Assembly: GCF_001375595.1 (NCBI RefSeq)
Contig: NZ_CVJQ01000001.1
Span: 992,001 to 1,056,000, forward strand
Reading direction: 5' to 3'
Source of the DNA: Phenylobacterium immobile (ATCC 35973)
GTDB taxonomy: Bacteria > Pseudomonadota > Alphaproteobacteria > Caulobacterales > Caulobacteraceae
DNA: 64,000 nucleotides
In this document: positions 27,801 to 36,788 of the stretch, in pieces
Layout of the letters: every line of letters begins with the position of its first letter
How positions within the stretch are numbered: the stretch's first letter is position 1
The notes under the pieces: model-generated
Seen by the model: only the letters and a program-made list of their open reading frames with translations
Database searches by the model: none
Told to the model about the DNA's origin: nothing
Translations under genes and position numbers: made by a program

Positions 27801-28303
27801 TGTACCCGCAGGTCTTCACCGCCTTCCGCTCGGCGCTTCGCAAATACGGCCCCGTTCAGGTGTTGCCGACGCCGGTCTTCTTCTACGGCATGACCGTCGG
27901 CCAGGAGCTTTCCATCGAGCTGGAGGCCGGCAAGACGCTGGTCGTCCGCCTGCAGGCGATCGGCGACATGGACGCTGAGGGCAATGTCCGGGTCTTCTTC
28001 GAGCTGAACGGTCAGCCCCGCACGATCAAGGTGCCGAACCGCGGCGCGGTGACCAAGACACCGACCCGCCGCAAGGCCGACGAGACCAATGACCGCCATG
28101 TGCCGGCGCCCATGCCGGGCATCATCTCGACGCTCGCCATCAAGGAAGGCCAGGAGATCGCCGCCGGCGACGTCCTGCTGACCATCGAGGCGATGAAGAT
28201 GGAGGCCCAGATCTACGCCCCGAACGGCGGCGTGGTGAAAGCGATCCTCGTGCATCCCGGCGACGTCGTCGAGCCAAAGGACCTCTTGATCGAACTGGCT
28301 TGA
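24854..28303 (+). CDS. pyc: Pyruvate carboxylase
   Basis: 1149 residues, full family length. It comprises biotin carboxylase (MVANRSEIAIRVFRA; ATP loop KASWGGGGRGMR; EVNPRVQVEHTVTE), the carboxyltransferase TIM barrel (TTMRDAHQSLIATRMR; ICYTGDIFD; LHTHDTSG), the tetramerisation domain, and a C-terminal biotinyl domain with the biotinylated Lys in IEAMKMEAQ. It makes oxaloacetate from pyruvate, bicarbonate and ATP. It lies 280 bases after the aldolase but beyond a strong terminator, so it is a separate unit; it would still serve anaplerosis from the pyruvate and acetyl-CoA released by meta cleavage. Confidence 0.97.
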   Translation: MTAHFRRIMVANRSEIAIRVFRAATELGITTVAVYAEQDKLSLHRFKADEAYEIGHGKGPIEAYLAIDELIAVAKAAKVDAIHPGYGFLSESPEFAEACAAAGIVFIGPSPQTMRDLGNKVSARNLAISCGAPVMPATAPLPDDPETIKNLAEEIGYPVMLKASWGGGGRGMRPIEDASALIATVESAKREARSAFGKDEVYFEKLVRRAHHIEVQILGDSHGNLVHLYERDCSVQRRRQKIIERAPAPYLPVETRDALCEAALKICRATNYRGAGTVEFLVDRDTGAFYFIEVNPRVQVEHTVTEVVTGLDIVKAQIRIAEGGRIGVPEETGIPTQDKIRVDGHALQCRITTENPENNFIPDYGRITAFRGAFGFGIRVDGGTAYSGAVVTRFYDPLLEKITAWAPTPEETIARMDRALREYRIRGVATNLPFLEELLSHPKFRSGDYTTSFVDETPELLQLRRRRDRATRLLTYIADVTINGHPETRDRPKPSPRARAAVPPKFTPSVAPKAAKPLLTELGPKGFADWMLAQTRPLVTDTTMRDAHQSLIATRMRTHDIVAVAGAYNDGLPNLLSLECWGGATFDVAMRFLSEDPWDRLAKLRERTPNLLLQMLLRGANGVGYTNYPDNVVQHFIRQAAENGVDLFRIFDCFNWVENMRVAIDAVVETGAIAEGAICYTGDIFDPSRTKYSLAYYVDMAKQLEAAGCHILAIKDMAGLLKPKAATALITALKQEVGLPIHLHTHDTSGLSAATVLAAVEAGVDAFDAAMDPMSGATAQPCLGSIVEALRHSDRDTELSGASIRGIADYWDAVRPQYAAFESDLRSGASEVYLHEMPGGQFTNLQEQARSLGLDNRWPEVAVAYRQANDLFGDIVKVTPSSKVVGDMALMMVSQDLTPADVLDPAKDIAFPVSVVEMLRGDLGQPPGGWPKDLQKKALKGETPITVRPGALLAPLDLETARVEGANRAGRAITEREFAAYLMYPQVFTAFRSALRKYGPVQVLPTPVFFYGMTVGQELSIELEAGKTLVVRLQAIGDMDAEGNVRVFFELNGQPRTIKVPNRGAVTKTPTRRKADETNDRHVPAPMPGIISTLAIKEGQEIAAGDVLLTIEAMKMEAQIYAPNGGVVKAILVHPGDVVEPKDLLIELA

Positions 28304-28391
28304 TCTGCGTCGAGCGCGGCCTTGCGTCTGACCAGCGCGGCGGTGAAGACTGAGGGGACAGCCCACGCGCGACGCGGCCGGCAGGAGAGCG

Positions 28392-29153
28392 ATGATGGCG
28401 GCCCTACGGCAGCTTTTCCAAACCAGCGATGCGGACCACTTGCCGGTCCTGCGGGCGATGAGCGCGCATATGCGCGCGCAGCCCGGTTGCCTGCAGGCGG
28501 AGGATTTCCGCAGCATTGAGTTCGACGCTCACCTGACCCACCTCGAGCTCTGGGAAAGCCCCGCCGCCTGGGACGCCGCCTGGAGTTCGCTGCGCAGGTC
28601 AGACCTCGGGTCGGAGGCCGTCGCGGTCTGGCAAGCCGTCGAGGCGCCGTTTCAACTTGGTCACCCAGCCTCTCCGCGAGAGACCGGGCAGGATGGGCTC
28701 GAACTCTATCGCCATGCGCTATTCGACTTCGCCGATGGCGGCTGGGAGGCGATAGACCCGGCTGATCGGGCCAGTTCGATCCGCTGGCCGGCGTGGAGCG
28801 CCGTACGCATCGTCATTCAGGCCAAGAGCGACCCGACCGCCGACATTGGCCCGCGACTGAAAGGCGCCGCCGCGGCCAGGGCCGAGGTCGGCTGCCGCCA
28901 GTTCGAGCATTTCCGCAGCCTAGACCACGCCGAGAACACCGTGGTTATCGAGCTTTGGGCTGATCCGCAGATCTTCGATCTGCACTGGATGAACCGCCTG
29001 ATAACGCGGCGGGCGTCAGGCGTTGGGCCGTTCAGCGCCGCAACCTTCGAGGCGTCGCGGTTCGAGTTCTACAACGCCTGCCGGTACATTCTCCGCGCAG
29101 GGGTTTTCACACCGGAGACGCCGGGGCTGCGGGCCGCCACCTTGGCCTACTAA
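28392..29153 (+). CDS. Tandem ABM-like (antibiotic biosynthesis monooxygenase fold) protein A
   Basis: 253 residues with two dimeric alpha/beta-barrel (ABM-like) repeats. The first (about 1-75) is LRQLFQTSDADHLPVLRAMSAHMRAQPGCLQAEDFRSIEF...THLELWESPAAWDAAW. The second (about 135-215) is VRIVIQAKSDP...ARAEVGCRQFEHFRSLDHAENTVVIELWADPQIFDLHW. The segments QPGCLQAEDFRS and GCRQFEHFRS are the shared core. Cofactor-free ABM proteins include monooxygenases and haem-degrading enzymes, but no function can be assigned here. AGGAG precedes the two adjacent ATGs at 28392/28395. It is paralogous to the next gene. Confidence 0.68.
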   Translation: MMAALRQLFQTSDADHLPVLRAMSAHMRAQPGCLQAEDFRSIEFDAHLTHLELWESPAAWDAAWSSLRRSDLGSEAVAVWQAVEAPFQLGHPASPRETGQDGLELYRHALFDFADGGWEAIDPADRASSIRWPAWSAVRIVIQAKSDPTADIGPRLKGAAAARAEVGCRQFEHFRSLDHAENTVVIELWADPQIFDLHWMNRLITRRASGVGPFSAATFEASRFEFYNACRYILRAGVFTPETPGLRAATLAY

Positions 29154-29240
29154 GGTCGGCCGTCCCGAGCGCCGGCGCGCGCCTTGCGCTGCAGGGCGCA
29201 GCGACGGACACTCCTCTGAAGAAGAATGGGGAGGGAAGTC

Positions 29241-30008
29241 ATGGCCGTCATACGTGTCGTCTTGCAGACCAACAGCGATAAGGATGTCGCCGTCCTCCAG
29301 GCGCTCAGCGCGCATATGCGCGACCAGCCGGGCTGTATCCAGGCGGAGGATCACCGGAGCATCGAATTCAACGACAACCTCCTGCATCTCGAGCGTTGGA
29401 CAAGTCCGGCGGCCTGGGATGCGGCCTGGGCGTCGGTTCAGCGAACCGATCTTGGTCCCTCCGTGTCCCAGATCCTGGAGGCGTGCCAAGCGCCGCACCA
29501 CAACGGCTTGGCGGAGAGCCCACGAGCCTACGGGACCAGCGGGTTGGAGTTCTACCGGCACAGTCGCTTCAGCGCTGAGCGCTCATTCTGGCAGGCGATC
29601 GACGAGGACGAGCGACCACTGTCGGTTCGTTGGCCGATCTGGAGCAAGATCCGCATCGTGATCCAGATGACCGCAGATACCGAGGCGGATATCTCACCGC
29701 GTCTGCAGAACGCGGCCAGAACCCGCGCCGAACGCGGGTGCGAGCATTTCGAGTTTTTTCGCAGCCTCGATTATCCGGAGAATATCGCGCTCATCGAGCT
29801 GTGGACCGACGCGGAAACCTACGACCTGCACTGGCTCGACCGCGTCCGCCAGCGCCGCGGCCCCCCGCCCTCGGCCGCGCCCTCGCCGATCGCCCGCCGT
29901 TACGGCGACACCGGCTTCGAGTTCTACAATCACACGCGCTACCAGCAGATCGCCGGCGTCTTCCAGCCGGAGCCGCTCGGTTGGCGCGGCTCCATGCTGA
30001 TGATGTGA
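29241..30008 (+). CDS. Tandem ABM-like protein B, paralogue of the upstream gene
   Basis: 255 residues, colinear with the preceding protein: IRVVLQTNSDKDVAVLQALSAHMRDQPGCIQAEDHRSIEF at the N-terminus and IRIVIQMTADTEADISPRLQNAARTRAERGCEHFEFFRS in the second repeat. The ATG at 29241 is preceded by GGAGGGAAGTC, a good ribosome site. The pair probably arose by tandem duplication after an internal domain duplication. It converges on the old yellow enzyme gene with a 4-base gap between stops. Function is unknown; a subunit partnership with protein A is possible. Confidence 0.7.
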   Translation: MAVIRVVLQTNSDKDVAVLQALSAHMRDQPGCIQAEDHRSIEFNDNLLHLERWTSPAAWDAAWASVQRTDLGPSVSQILEACQAPHHNGLAESPRAYGTSGLEFYRHSRFSAERSFWQAIDEDERPLSVRWPIWSKIRIVIQMTADTEADISPRLQNAARTRAERGCEHFEFFRSLDYPENIALIELWTDAETYDLHWLDRVRQRRGPPPSAAPSPIARRYGDTGFEFYNHTRYQQIAGVFQPEPLGWRGSMLMM

Positions 30009-30012
30009 GTCC

Positions 30013-31107
30013 TTAGGCCAGGATCTGATGCCCTGGCCGGGTCTGTGCGCGCAGGTACTGCGGCGGCGCCTTCACAGTGGCGCCGAAGTGGGCGGCGGCA
30101 TGCCAAGGCCAGTGCGGGTCGTAGAGCATGCCACGGCCGACGCTGACGAAGTCGGCGTCCCCGAGGGCCACGATGGATTCTGCCTGGTCGAAGTCGAGGA
30201 TCATGCCGACCGCGCCCGTCTTGATGCCCGCCTGGTGGCGCAGCGCCCGGGCGAACGGCACCTGATAGCCTGGCGCGATGGTCATCTTCGCCTGGCCTGG
30301 CGCGGCCGAGCCGCCGCTCGAGCAGTCGATGGCGTCGCAGCCGATAGCCTTCAGCCGTTGGGCGAAGACGAGGCTGTCGTCCAGCGTCCAGCCGCCCTCG
30401 ACCCAGTCCGTCGAGGAGATACGGATCATCACTGGACCGTCAAAGGCCTGGCGGACCGCGTCGAACACCTCCAGCGGGAAGCGCATGCGGCCTTCGATGT
30501 CGCCGCCGTACTCATCATTGCGATGATTGGAGATTGGCGAAAGGAAGCTGTGCAGCAGATATCCATGGGCGCCATGCAACTGGATGGCGTCGATGCCGAT
30601 GCGCTTGGCCCGCTGGGCGGCAAGGACGAACGCGTCGCGCACACGGGTCATCCCATCGCGGTCCAAAGCGTGCGGCGGGTGATGGTCCGGCGTGAAGGCG
30701 AGGCTGGAGGGAGCGACGGTCTGCCAGCCATTGGCGTGCGCTGCGGGGATCTGCGCCCCGCCCAGCCACGGCAGGTCAGACGAGGCCTTGCGGCCGGCGT
30801 GGGCCAGTTGGATTGCGATCGGCATCTGAGACCAGCGGCGGATCTCCTCGAGCGTCCGGCCCAGCGCCGCCTCATTGGCGTCGGAATAGAGACCAAGGTC
30901 CCCATAGGTGATGCGGCCTTCCGCCTCGACCGCGGTCGCTTCGATGGTCAGCATGCCGGCGCCGGAGAGCGCGAGTTGGCCCAGATGGATCATATGCCAA
31001 CTCGTGGCCGATCCGTCCTCGGCCGAGTACTGGCACATCGGCGGAATGACGATGCGATTGGCAAGGGTCAGGTCGCCGATGGTCAACGGCGTGAAAAGGG
31101 CGGCCAT
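30013..31107 (-). CDS. NADH:flavin oxidoreductase, old yellow enzyme family (YqjM/XenA-like)
   Basis: About 364 residues, an FMN-dependent TIM barrel. ALFTPLTIGDLTLANRIVIPPMCQYSAEDG has the Cys typical of YqjM-class enzymes. LAHAGRK, QLHGAHGYLLHSFLSPISNHR (substrate His pair), DEYGG and FVSVGRGMLYDP are all present. It reduces activated C=C bonds of enones or xenobiotics with NAD(P)H. The ATG at 31107 was chosen because the conserved N-terminus begins there. It lies only 4 bases after ilvD on the same strand, so the two are probably co-transcribed. Confidence 0.93.
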   Translation of the reverse strand: MAALFTPLTIGDLTLANRIVIPPMCQYSAEDGSATSWHMIHLGQLALSGAGMLTIEATAVEAEGRITYGDLGLYSDANEAALGRTLEEIRRWSQMPIAIQLAHAGRKASSDLPWLGGAQIPAAHANGWQTVAPSSLAFTPDHHPPHALDRDGMTRVRDAFVLAAQRAKRIGIDAIQLHGAHGYLLHSFLSPISNHRNDEYGGDIEGRMRFPLEVFDAVRQAFDGPVMIRISSTDWVEGGWTLDDSLVFAQRLKAIGCDAIDCSSGGSAAPGQAKMTIAPGYQVPFARALRHQAGIKTGAVGMILDFDQAESIVALGDADFVSVGRGMLYDPHWPWHAAAHFGATVKAPPQYLRAQTRPGHQILA

Positions 31108-31111
31108 AGGT

Positions 31112-32965
31112 TTAGCGCTCCAGTTGGCTGACGTCGCGGACTGCGCCGCGCGCCGCATTGGTGGTCATGGCGGCGTAGGCGCGCAGCGCGGGCGAGACCT
31201 TACGGTCGCGATGGACGGCGGGCTTCCAGGCGGCGGCGCCTTTGGCCTCCATGGCTGCGCGCCGCTCGGCGAAGACCGCGTCCGACACCTCGACGCTGAT
31301 GATGCGGTTTGGGATGTCGATCAGGATAGGGTCGCCCGTCTCCACAAGGGCGATCAGGCCACCCTCCGCCGCCTCAGGCGAAACGTGGCCGATAGAGAGG
31401 CCGGAGGTCCCACCGGAGAAGCGTCCGTCGGTGACCAGGGCGCAGGCCTTTCCCAGGCCCTTCGATTTCAGATAGCTCGTCGGATAGAGCATCTCCTGCA
31501 TGCCCGGCCCGCCCTTGGGGCCTTCGTAGCGGATCAGCACGACATCGCCTTCGACGACCTCGCCGGTCAGGATGCCGGCGACGGCGGCGTCCTGACTTTC
31601 ATAGACCCGGGCCTGACCGTTGAAGAGCAGGTTCGAGTCGTCGACCCCCGCGGTCTTCACGATGCAGCCTTCCGGGGCGAGGTTGCCGTAGAGCACCGCC
31701 AGGCCGCCATCCTTGGAGAAGGGCGTCTCGACAGAACGGATGACGCCGCCCACGCGGTCGGTGTCCAGCTCTTCCCAGCGCGAGGCCTGGCTGAAGGCGA
31801 CCTGGGTCGGCACGCCGCCGGGCGCGGCGCGGAAGAATTGACGCACTTCCTCGCTGTTGGTCCGGCTGATGTCCCAGCGGGCCAGCGCGTCCGCCATGGT
31901 CGCCGCATGGACCGTGGGTAGGGTGGTGTCGATGAGGCCGCCCCGCTCAAGCTGCCCCAGGATCGACATGACGCCCCCGGCGCGGTGGACGTCCTCCATG
32001 TGGACGTCGTTCTTGGCCGGGGCGACCTTGCATAGGCAGGGCACCTGGCGCGACAGCCGGTCGATGTCCGACATGGCGAAGTCGACGCCGCCCTCCTGGG
32101 CCGCGGCCAACAGGTGCAGAACCGTGTTGGTCGAGCCGCCCATGGCGATGTCCAGGCTCATGGCGTTCTCGAAGGCCTCGCGCGTTGCGATGCCGCGCGG
32201 CGTGGCGCTGACGTCGTCCTGCTCGTACCAGCGATGCGCCAGGTCGACGATCAAATGGCCGGCTTCCTTGAACAGGCGCTCGCGGTCGGCGTGGGTGGCG
32301 AGCGTCGAACCATTGCCCGGCAGCGACAGACCGAGCGCCTCGGTCAGGCAGTTCATCGAATTGGCGGTGAACATGCCCGAGCAGGAGCCGCAGGTCGGGC
32401 AGGCCGAACGCTCGATCGAGGCGACCTCAGCGTCGGAATAGCTGTCGTCCGCGGCGACGATCATCGCGTCGATCAGGTCAACCTTGCGCACGGCGCCCTT
32501 CACCAGGACCTTGCCGGCCTCCATAGGCCCGCCGGAGACAAAGACGACCGGGATGTTGATCCGCATGGCCGCCATCAGCATCCCCGGCGTGATCTTGTCG
32601 CAGTTGGAGATGCAGACCATGGCGTCGGCGCAGTGGGCGTTGACCATGTATTCGACGCTGTCGGCGATCAGTTCGCGGCTGGGCAGGGAATAGAGCATCC
32701 CGTCGTGGCCCATGGCGATGCCGTCGTCGACGGCGATGGTGTTGAACTCCTTGGCCACGCCCCCGGCCGCTTCGATCTCGCGAGCGACCAGTTGGCCCAG
32801 ATCCTTCAGGTGGACGTGACCCGGCACGAACTGGGTGAAGCTGTTGACCACCGCAATGATGGGTTTGCCGAAATCGGAGTCCTTCATGCCGGTGGCGCGC
32901 CAGAGGCCACGGGCGCCGGCCATGTTGCGGCCGTGGGTGGTCGTGCGGGAGCGATAGGCAGGCAT
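31112..32965 (-). CDS. ilvD: Dihydroxy-acid dehydratase
   Basis: 617 residues, typical of the long form. [24 protein letters not shown] starts the protein. The Fe-S cysteine regions are [12 protein letters not shown] and [34 protein letters not shown] and [25 protein letters not shown] are conserved. It dehydrates dihydroxy acids to 2-oxo acids in branched-chain amino-acid synthesis. The ATG at 32965 has GGAG 9 bases upstream. It could be a housekeeping or sugar-acid paralogue; sequence motifs favour IlvD. It diverges from the LysR gene. Confidence 0.93.
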   Translation of the reverse strand: MPAYRSRTTTHGRNMAGARGLWRATGMKDSDFGKPIIAVVNSFTQFVPGHVHLKDLGQLVAREIEAAGGVAKEFNTIAVDDGIAMGHDGMLYSLPSRELIADSVEYMVNAHCADAMVCISNCDKITPGMLMAAMRINIPVVFVSGGPMEAGKVLVKGAVRKVDLIDAMIVAADDSYSDAEVASIERSACPTCGSCSGMFTANSMNCLTEALGLSLPGNGSTLATHADRERLFKEAGHLIVDLAHRWYEQDDVSATPRGIATREAFENAMSLDIAMGGSTNTVLHLLAAAQEGGVDFAMSDIDRLSRQVPCLCKVAPAKNDVHMEDVHRAGGVMSILGQLERGGLIDTTLPTVHAATMADALARWDISRTNSEEVRQFFRAAPGGVPTQVAFSQASRWEELDTDRVGGVIRSVETPFSKDGGLAVLYGNLAPEGCIVKTAGVDDSNLLFNGQARVYESQDAAVAGILTGEVVEGDVVLIRYEGPKGGPGMQEMLYPTSYLKSKGLGKACALVTDGRFSGGTSGLSIGHVSPEAAEGGLIALVETGDPILIDIPNRIISVEVSDAVFAERRAAMEAKGAAAWKPAVHRDRKVSPALRAYAAMTTNAARGAVRDVSQLER

Positions 32966-33050
32966 GGTCTTGGTCTCCGGAAGGCTTCGGTTGCTACCGC
33001 GCTTCAGCCGACGAGAGAAATATATTATTGAGGGTTGATTAGGTCGCTGA

Positions 33051-33060
33051 AGATATATCT
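33051..33060. promoter_or_regulatory. Palindrome AGATATATCT over the LysR ribosome-binding region
   Basis: A perfect 10-base palindrome ending 2 bases before the LysR start codon, within AAGATATATCT. The same core recurs as TAAGATATATCTTA at 35453-35466 upstream of the convergent MFS pump gene, suggesting one shared regulator. Confidence 0.45.
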
Positions 33061-33062
33061 CC

Positions 33063-33962
33063 ATGGACGTTCGCCAACTCCGCCATTTCGTAGCGGTCGC
33101 TGACACGCTGCATTTCGGCCGCGCCGCACAGACGCTCGGCATGACTCAGCCGCCGCTAAGCCAATCGATCCAAGCGCTTGAGCGCGAGTTGGGCGCGGAC
33201 CTCTTCGCCCGCACCCGCCGCAGCGTGGCGCTCACGGCCTTTGGCGCAGACTGGCTTCCGCAGGTGCGCGCCGCTCTGGAGGCCGTCGAGCGGCTGCCCG
33301 ACGGCGCGCGACGCCTGCGCGACGGCGAAGCGGGTCGGCTCGACCTGTCCTTCGTCTCGACCGCCGATTACAGCGTCCTGCCCGATCTCGTGCGCCGTTA
33401 CGCCGCCCTTTACCCGGAGGTCGAAATCGCGCTGACGGAGGCCACCAGCGACGTGCAGATCGCGGCGCTCACCCGCGGCGAGGGGATGGCTGGTGTGATC
33501 ATCCCCCCTGCCGGCGGTCCGCCCGCCACCCTCGACTATCGTCGCTTGCTGGTCGAACCGCTTGTCGCCGCAGCGCCCGAGGTCTGGATTGAAGACGGAC
33601 GCTTGCCCGCCGCAGAAGGACGTCTGCCGGTCGCGTCCATGCTGGCGGCGCCCTTGATTATTTTTCCCTGGCGCAGCGCGCCGGGCTTCCACGACCTGGT
33701 CACGGGCTACTACGCCGCGCATGGGGCGCAGGTGCGGATCGCGCAGGAGGCGATCCAGATGCAGACGATCATCGCCCTGGTCTCCGCCGGCATGGGCGTC
33801 GCCTTCGTCCCGGCCTCGATGCGCAATCTGGCGCGCGCGGGCGTCGTTTACCTGCCGTTGGAAGGCCAGGCTCCGATGCTGGAGACCGGGCTGGTCTCGC
33901 GCAGGGCGGACACGACCCCTACGCTGCGACGGTTCCTCGAACTGGCCTCGGCGCCAGGGTGA
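33063..33962 (+). CDS. LysR-family transcriptional regulator
   Basis: 299 residues. The N-terminal winged helix ([45 protein letters not shown]) and effector domain ([49 protein letters not shown]) are of usual length. The BenM/CatR-like PPLSQSI motif is typical of regulators of aromatic or efflux functions. It is divergent from ilvD, and its 3' end overlaps the end of the convergent MFS gene by 44 bases. Confidence 0.92.
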   Translation: MDVRQLRHFVAVADTLHFGRAAQTLGMTQPPLSQSIQALERELGADLFARTRRSVALTAFGADWLPQVRAALEAVERLPDGARRLRDGEAGRLDLSFVSTADYSVLPDLVRRYAALYPEVEIALTEATSDVQIAALTRGEGMAGVIIPPAGGPPATLDYRRLLVEPLVAAAPEVWIEDGRLPAAEGRLPVASMLAAPLIIFPWRSAPGFHDLVTGYYAAHGAQVRIAQEAIQMQTIIALVSAGMGVAFVPASMRNLARAGVVYLPLEGQAPMLETGLVSRRADTTPTLRRFLELASAPG

Positions 33963-35439
33963 CCTTCAGGGACGACACCAGGCAGAAGGCGATGAACATC
34001 ACGAACGCCCCGCTGATGAAGCAGCCGGCGATCGCGTGGCGGTACGCCTCCGACACCTGGGCGTGAACCTCAGGCGGCAGATCGCCGAGACGGGTGGCGC
34101 CGCCCTCCATGATTGCCTGCACATCGACAACGCCGGACAGATGCGACAGACCCGACTTCAGGCGCATGCCGATCAGGCCGCCCGACACGGCCACGCCGCT
34201 CACAGCGCCTAGCGAGCGGATGAACGCCAGGCTGGCGGTGGCTACGCCCATGGACTCCCGCGGCGCGGCGTTCTGGACGACGACGGTGGCGTTCGGCATG
34301 GCGACGCCCATTCCCAGTCCCAACACGCCTAGAGCGCCGAGAAACGTCCAGGCCGGCGCGCCGGCGTTGGCGAATAGGCCGATGCCAGCGAGGCCCACGA
34401 CCTCCAGGAGGACGCCGCCGACCAGGAACGGCTTGATCTTGCCGAAGCGGGAGGTGAGCTGGCCGCCGATCACCGAGCTAATCAACATCATGCCGATCTG
34501 CGGCAACAGCATCAGGCCGGTGGCCGCCGGCTGCATGCCCAACACCAGCTGGAAGTAGAGGGGCAGGAAGGTCACGGCGCCCATCATCGCAAAGCCCATG
34601 CAGCCGGTGGCGAAGACGCCGATGGCGAAGCTCCGGATCTTAAACAGCGACAACTGGATGATCGGCTCACGGGCGCGGGCTTCCTGGCGCAGGAACAGGG
34701 CGCCGCCAACGATGGCCGTCGCCGCCAGCGCCAGCGCCTGGGGCGATCTCCAGGGAATGGTCGAACCCGCGAGGCTGAACAGCAGCAGGGCCGAAGTCGC
34801 GGTGATCGCCAGCAACACGGCGCCGGCGACATCGATCACGTGGGACACCTGGGCCCCGACGCGCTTGGGCACGCCGGCCATGATCAGCGCCAGCGCCAGC
34901 AGGCCCAGCGGCAGGTTGACGTAAAACACCCAGCGCCAGGATAGAGCCTGAGTCAGACCGCCGCCGATCAGGGGCCCGGAGACGCTGGCCACCGCCATGG
35001 CGCCGGTGAAGAGCCCCTGGTAGCGGCCGCGTTCGCGTGGGCTGACCATGTCGGCGATCACGGTCTGGGACAGGACCATGAGGCCGCCGGCGCCCAAGCC
35101 TTGGAGGGCGCGGAAGCCGATGAGTTGGGGCATCGTCTGGGCCAGGCCGCAGAGCATTGAGCCGGCCAGGAACACCAGAATGCTGATGCCGAACAGCCGG
35201 CGGCGGCCGAACATGTCGCTGAACTTGCCGTAGAGCGGCGTCACGACCGTCGAGACGAGCATGAAGGCTGTGACCACCCACGACAGGTGGTTAAGGCCGC
35301 CCAGGTCGGCCGCCATGCGGGGCAGGGCCGTGTTGACGATGCTTTGGTCCAGCGCCGCTAGCACCATCGCCAGGATCAACCCCGCCAGGACGGTCCGGAG
35401 TTTGGCGGGCGTGGGTGTGGGCGCGTCGGCGATAGACAT
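33919..35439 (-). CDS. DHA2-family (EmrB/QacA-type) multidrug MFS transporter
   Basis: 506 residues with about 14 predicted transmembrane helices. Motif A-like LYGKFSDMFGRRRLFGISI follows TM2, and the family motif WVVTAFMLVSTVVTPLYG and ALSWRWVFYVNLPLGLLAL are present. It should export hydrophobic drugs or aromatic compounds by proton antiport. It is convergent with LysR with overlapping ends. A 14-base palindrome 14 bases before the start codon is the likely operator. No membrane fusion gene is adjacent, unlike the second DHA2 pump at 47388-48929. Confidence 0.93.
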   Translation of the reverse strand: MSIADAPTPTPAKLRTVLAGLILAMVLAALDQSIVNTALPRMAADLGGLNHLSWVVTAFMLVSTVVTPLYGKFSDMFGRRRLFGISILVFLAGSMLCGLAQTMPQLIGFRALQGLGAGGLMVLSQTVIADMVSPRERGRYQGLFTGAMAVASVSGPLIGGGLTQALSWRWVFYVNLPLGLLALALIMAGVPKRVGAQVSHVIDVAGAVLLAITATSALLLFSLAGSTIPWRSPQALALAATAIVGGALFLRQEARAREPIIQLSLFKIRSFAIGVFATGCMGFAMMGAVTFLPLYFQLVLGMQPAATGLMLLPQIGMMLISSVIGGQLTSRFGKIKPFLVGGVLLEVVGLAGIGLFANAGAPAWTFLGALGVLGLGMGVAMPNATVVVQNAAPRESMGVATASLAFIRSLGAVSGVAVSGGLIGMRLKSGLSHLSGVVDVQAIMEGGATRLGDLPPEVHAQVSEAYRHAIAGCFISGAFVMFIAFCLVSSLKVTLAPRPVRGTVAA

Positions 35440-35452
35440 GCAATAGGTCTCT

Positions 35453-35466
35453 TAAGATATATCTTA
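35453..35466. promoter_or_regulatory. Perfect palindrome upstream of the MFS pump
   Basis: TAAGATATATCTTA, 14 bases, fully symmetric, 14 bases before the MFS start codon. Its core is shared with 33051-33060. It is a likely repressor site; the regulator is not identified. Confidence 0.55.
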
Positions 35467-35516
35467 GAATAGAACTGTCGCCGCGGCGGTCAAGCGATGG
35501 CCTGGTTGATCGCAGC

Positions 35517-35545
35517 AAAAAGGGCGGCTCTTTCGAGCCGCCCTT
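35517..35545 (-). terminator. Rho-independent terminator of the hydrolase gene
   Basis: A nine-base stem GGGCGGCTC/GAGCCGCCC with a 4-base loop. Read on the minus strand it ends in TTTTT. It lies about 33 bases after the hydrolase stop. Confidence 0.9.
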
Positions 35546-35577
35546 CCGCTGAGGTGCTAGCTAGGTTTGGCTAAGGC

Positions 35578-36510
35578 TTAGCCGCCCCACGCCTTTTCCT
35601 TGGAGCCGGTCACCGGCGCGCCGACCGAGCCAGCGCCGCCCGAGGGCGTCACGCCGTTGGCTTGCAGGAAGCCGTCGATCAGGGCGTTGAAGGCTTCGGC
35701 GTGTTCGATCTGAGCCCAGTGGCCGCACTTGTTGAAGATGTGCAGCGCCGAGTTCTCGACAAGGCTGACCAGACGCATGGAGCCTTCCATCGGCACGACG
35801 CGGTCGTCGCGGCCATGGACGAACAGCGACGGGCCCTTGTAGGCGGCCAGACGCGCTTGCAGTTCGTGCGTCGGCATGCCGGGGGCGAACTTCGGGCCGA
35901 AGCTCTTCAGCCAGTTGTCGAGGTTGGCCTGGCTCTTCAGCGCGTTGTCCGAACGCATCTTGCACAGTTCGTCAGTCACGAAGGCCGAGTCATAGACCAT
36001 GATCGAAACCAGGCGGCGGAAGTTCTCCGGCGTCGGGTTCTTGTAGGTTTCGACGATAATGCGGATGCCTTCAGTCAGGCCGCCCGGCACGAAGATGTTC
36101 GGCGAAGGCGAGAAGCCGGCGCCCATGGTGATCATGTGCGACAGGCGTTCCGGATAGGAGGCGCAGAACTGCAGGGTGGCGGCGCCGCCCATCGAGTTGC
36201 CGACCAGGGCCGCCTTTTCGAGGCCGAGTTCGTCCATCAGCAGCTTCACCGCTTCCGCGTTGATCATAAAACGGTTTTCGAAAGTGCCGTCGACGATGTC
36301 CGAACCGCCCCAGCCCGGGCTGTCCAGGGCGATCATGCGGTACTTGCCCGACAGGCCTTCGACGTTGCGGCTGAAGTTCGACCAGCCGGTCGCGCCCGGA
36401 CCCGTGCCGTGCAGCATGATCACCGGATAACCTTCGCCGGCTTCGTTGTAGTGCAGCTTCCAGCGCTTCGTCTGGATGTCCTTGCCCGTGGATTGTTCAG
36501 TCAACGCCAT
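35578..36510 (-). CDS. Meta-cleavage-product C-C bond hydrolase (alpha/beta hydrolase, BphD/MhpC/HsaD-like)
   Basis: 310 residues. The oxyanion region LHGTGPGATGWSNFSRN is characteristic of meta-cleavage hydrolases. The nucleophile is Ser106 in VGNSMGGAA, the acid lies in VHGRDDRVVP, and the base is His264 in NKCGHWAQIEHAEAFN. It would hydrolyse a 2-hydroxy-6-oxo-dienoate to 2-hydroxypentadienoate plus a carboxylic acid, feeding the hydratase at 21811. The C-terminal 25 residues are Gly/Ser-rich and extend beyond family length. It is monocistronic with a terminator and lies 278 bases from the TetR gene; that gap is non-coding and holds the inverted repeat TCGTGGAGACACGA at 36648-36661. Confidence 0.9.
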   Translation of the reverse strand: MALTEQSTGKDIQTKRWKLHYNEAGEGYPVIMLHGTGPGATGWSNFSRNVEGLSGKYRMIALDSPGWGGSDIVDGTFENRFMINAEAVKLLMDELGLEKAALVGNSMGGAATLQFCASYPERLSHMITMGAGFSPSPNIFVPGGLTEGIRIIVETYKNPTPENFRRLVSIMVYDSAFVTDELCKMRSDNALKSQANLDNWLKSFGPKFAPGMPTHELQARLAAYKGPSLFVHGRDDRVVPMEGSMRLVSLVENSALHIFNKCGHWAQIEHAEAFNALIDGFLQANGVTPSGGAGSVGAPVTGSKEKAWGG

Positions 36511-36788
36511 GACGGCCTCCCTTTGAAATGTCGTGGATCGCTCCAGCGGATCCGAGGTTCGGTCCCTAGGCGTCCACCTTATCTTCTCGTGTCCCGGCGG
36601 CTCCCCGAGGCTGACTTCGACCGCTGGACTTGTCCGCGCGCGAAAGTCGTGGAGACACGAGCCATCGCAGTAGCGTCAGACCAGCCGCCCGCGCAAGTGA
36701 GATTCACTCTTATTGAGCGGCGTCGTCAGGCGAGCCGGACTGAAAGCCGTCTGTCGTGCGTCAGTCTATTCGCCGCAGTGATGAATAC

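Noticed and set aside
36648..36661. Inverted repeat TCGTGGAGACACGA as a TetR operator
   Set aside because: Only one short copy with five-base arms; mentioned under the hydrolase but not annotated separately.
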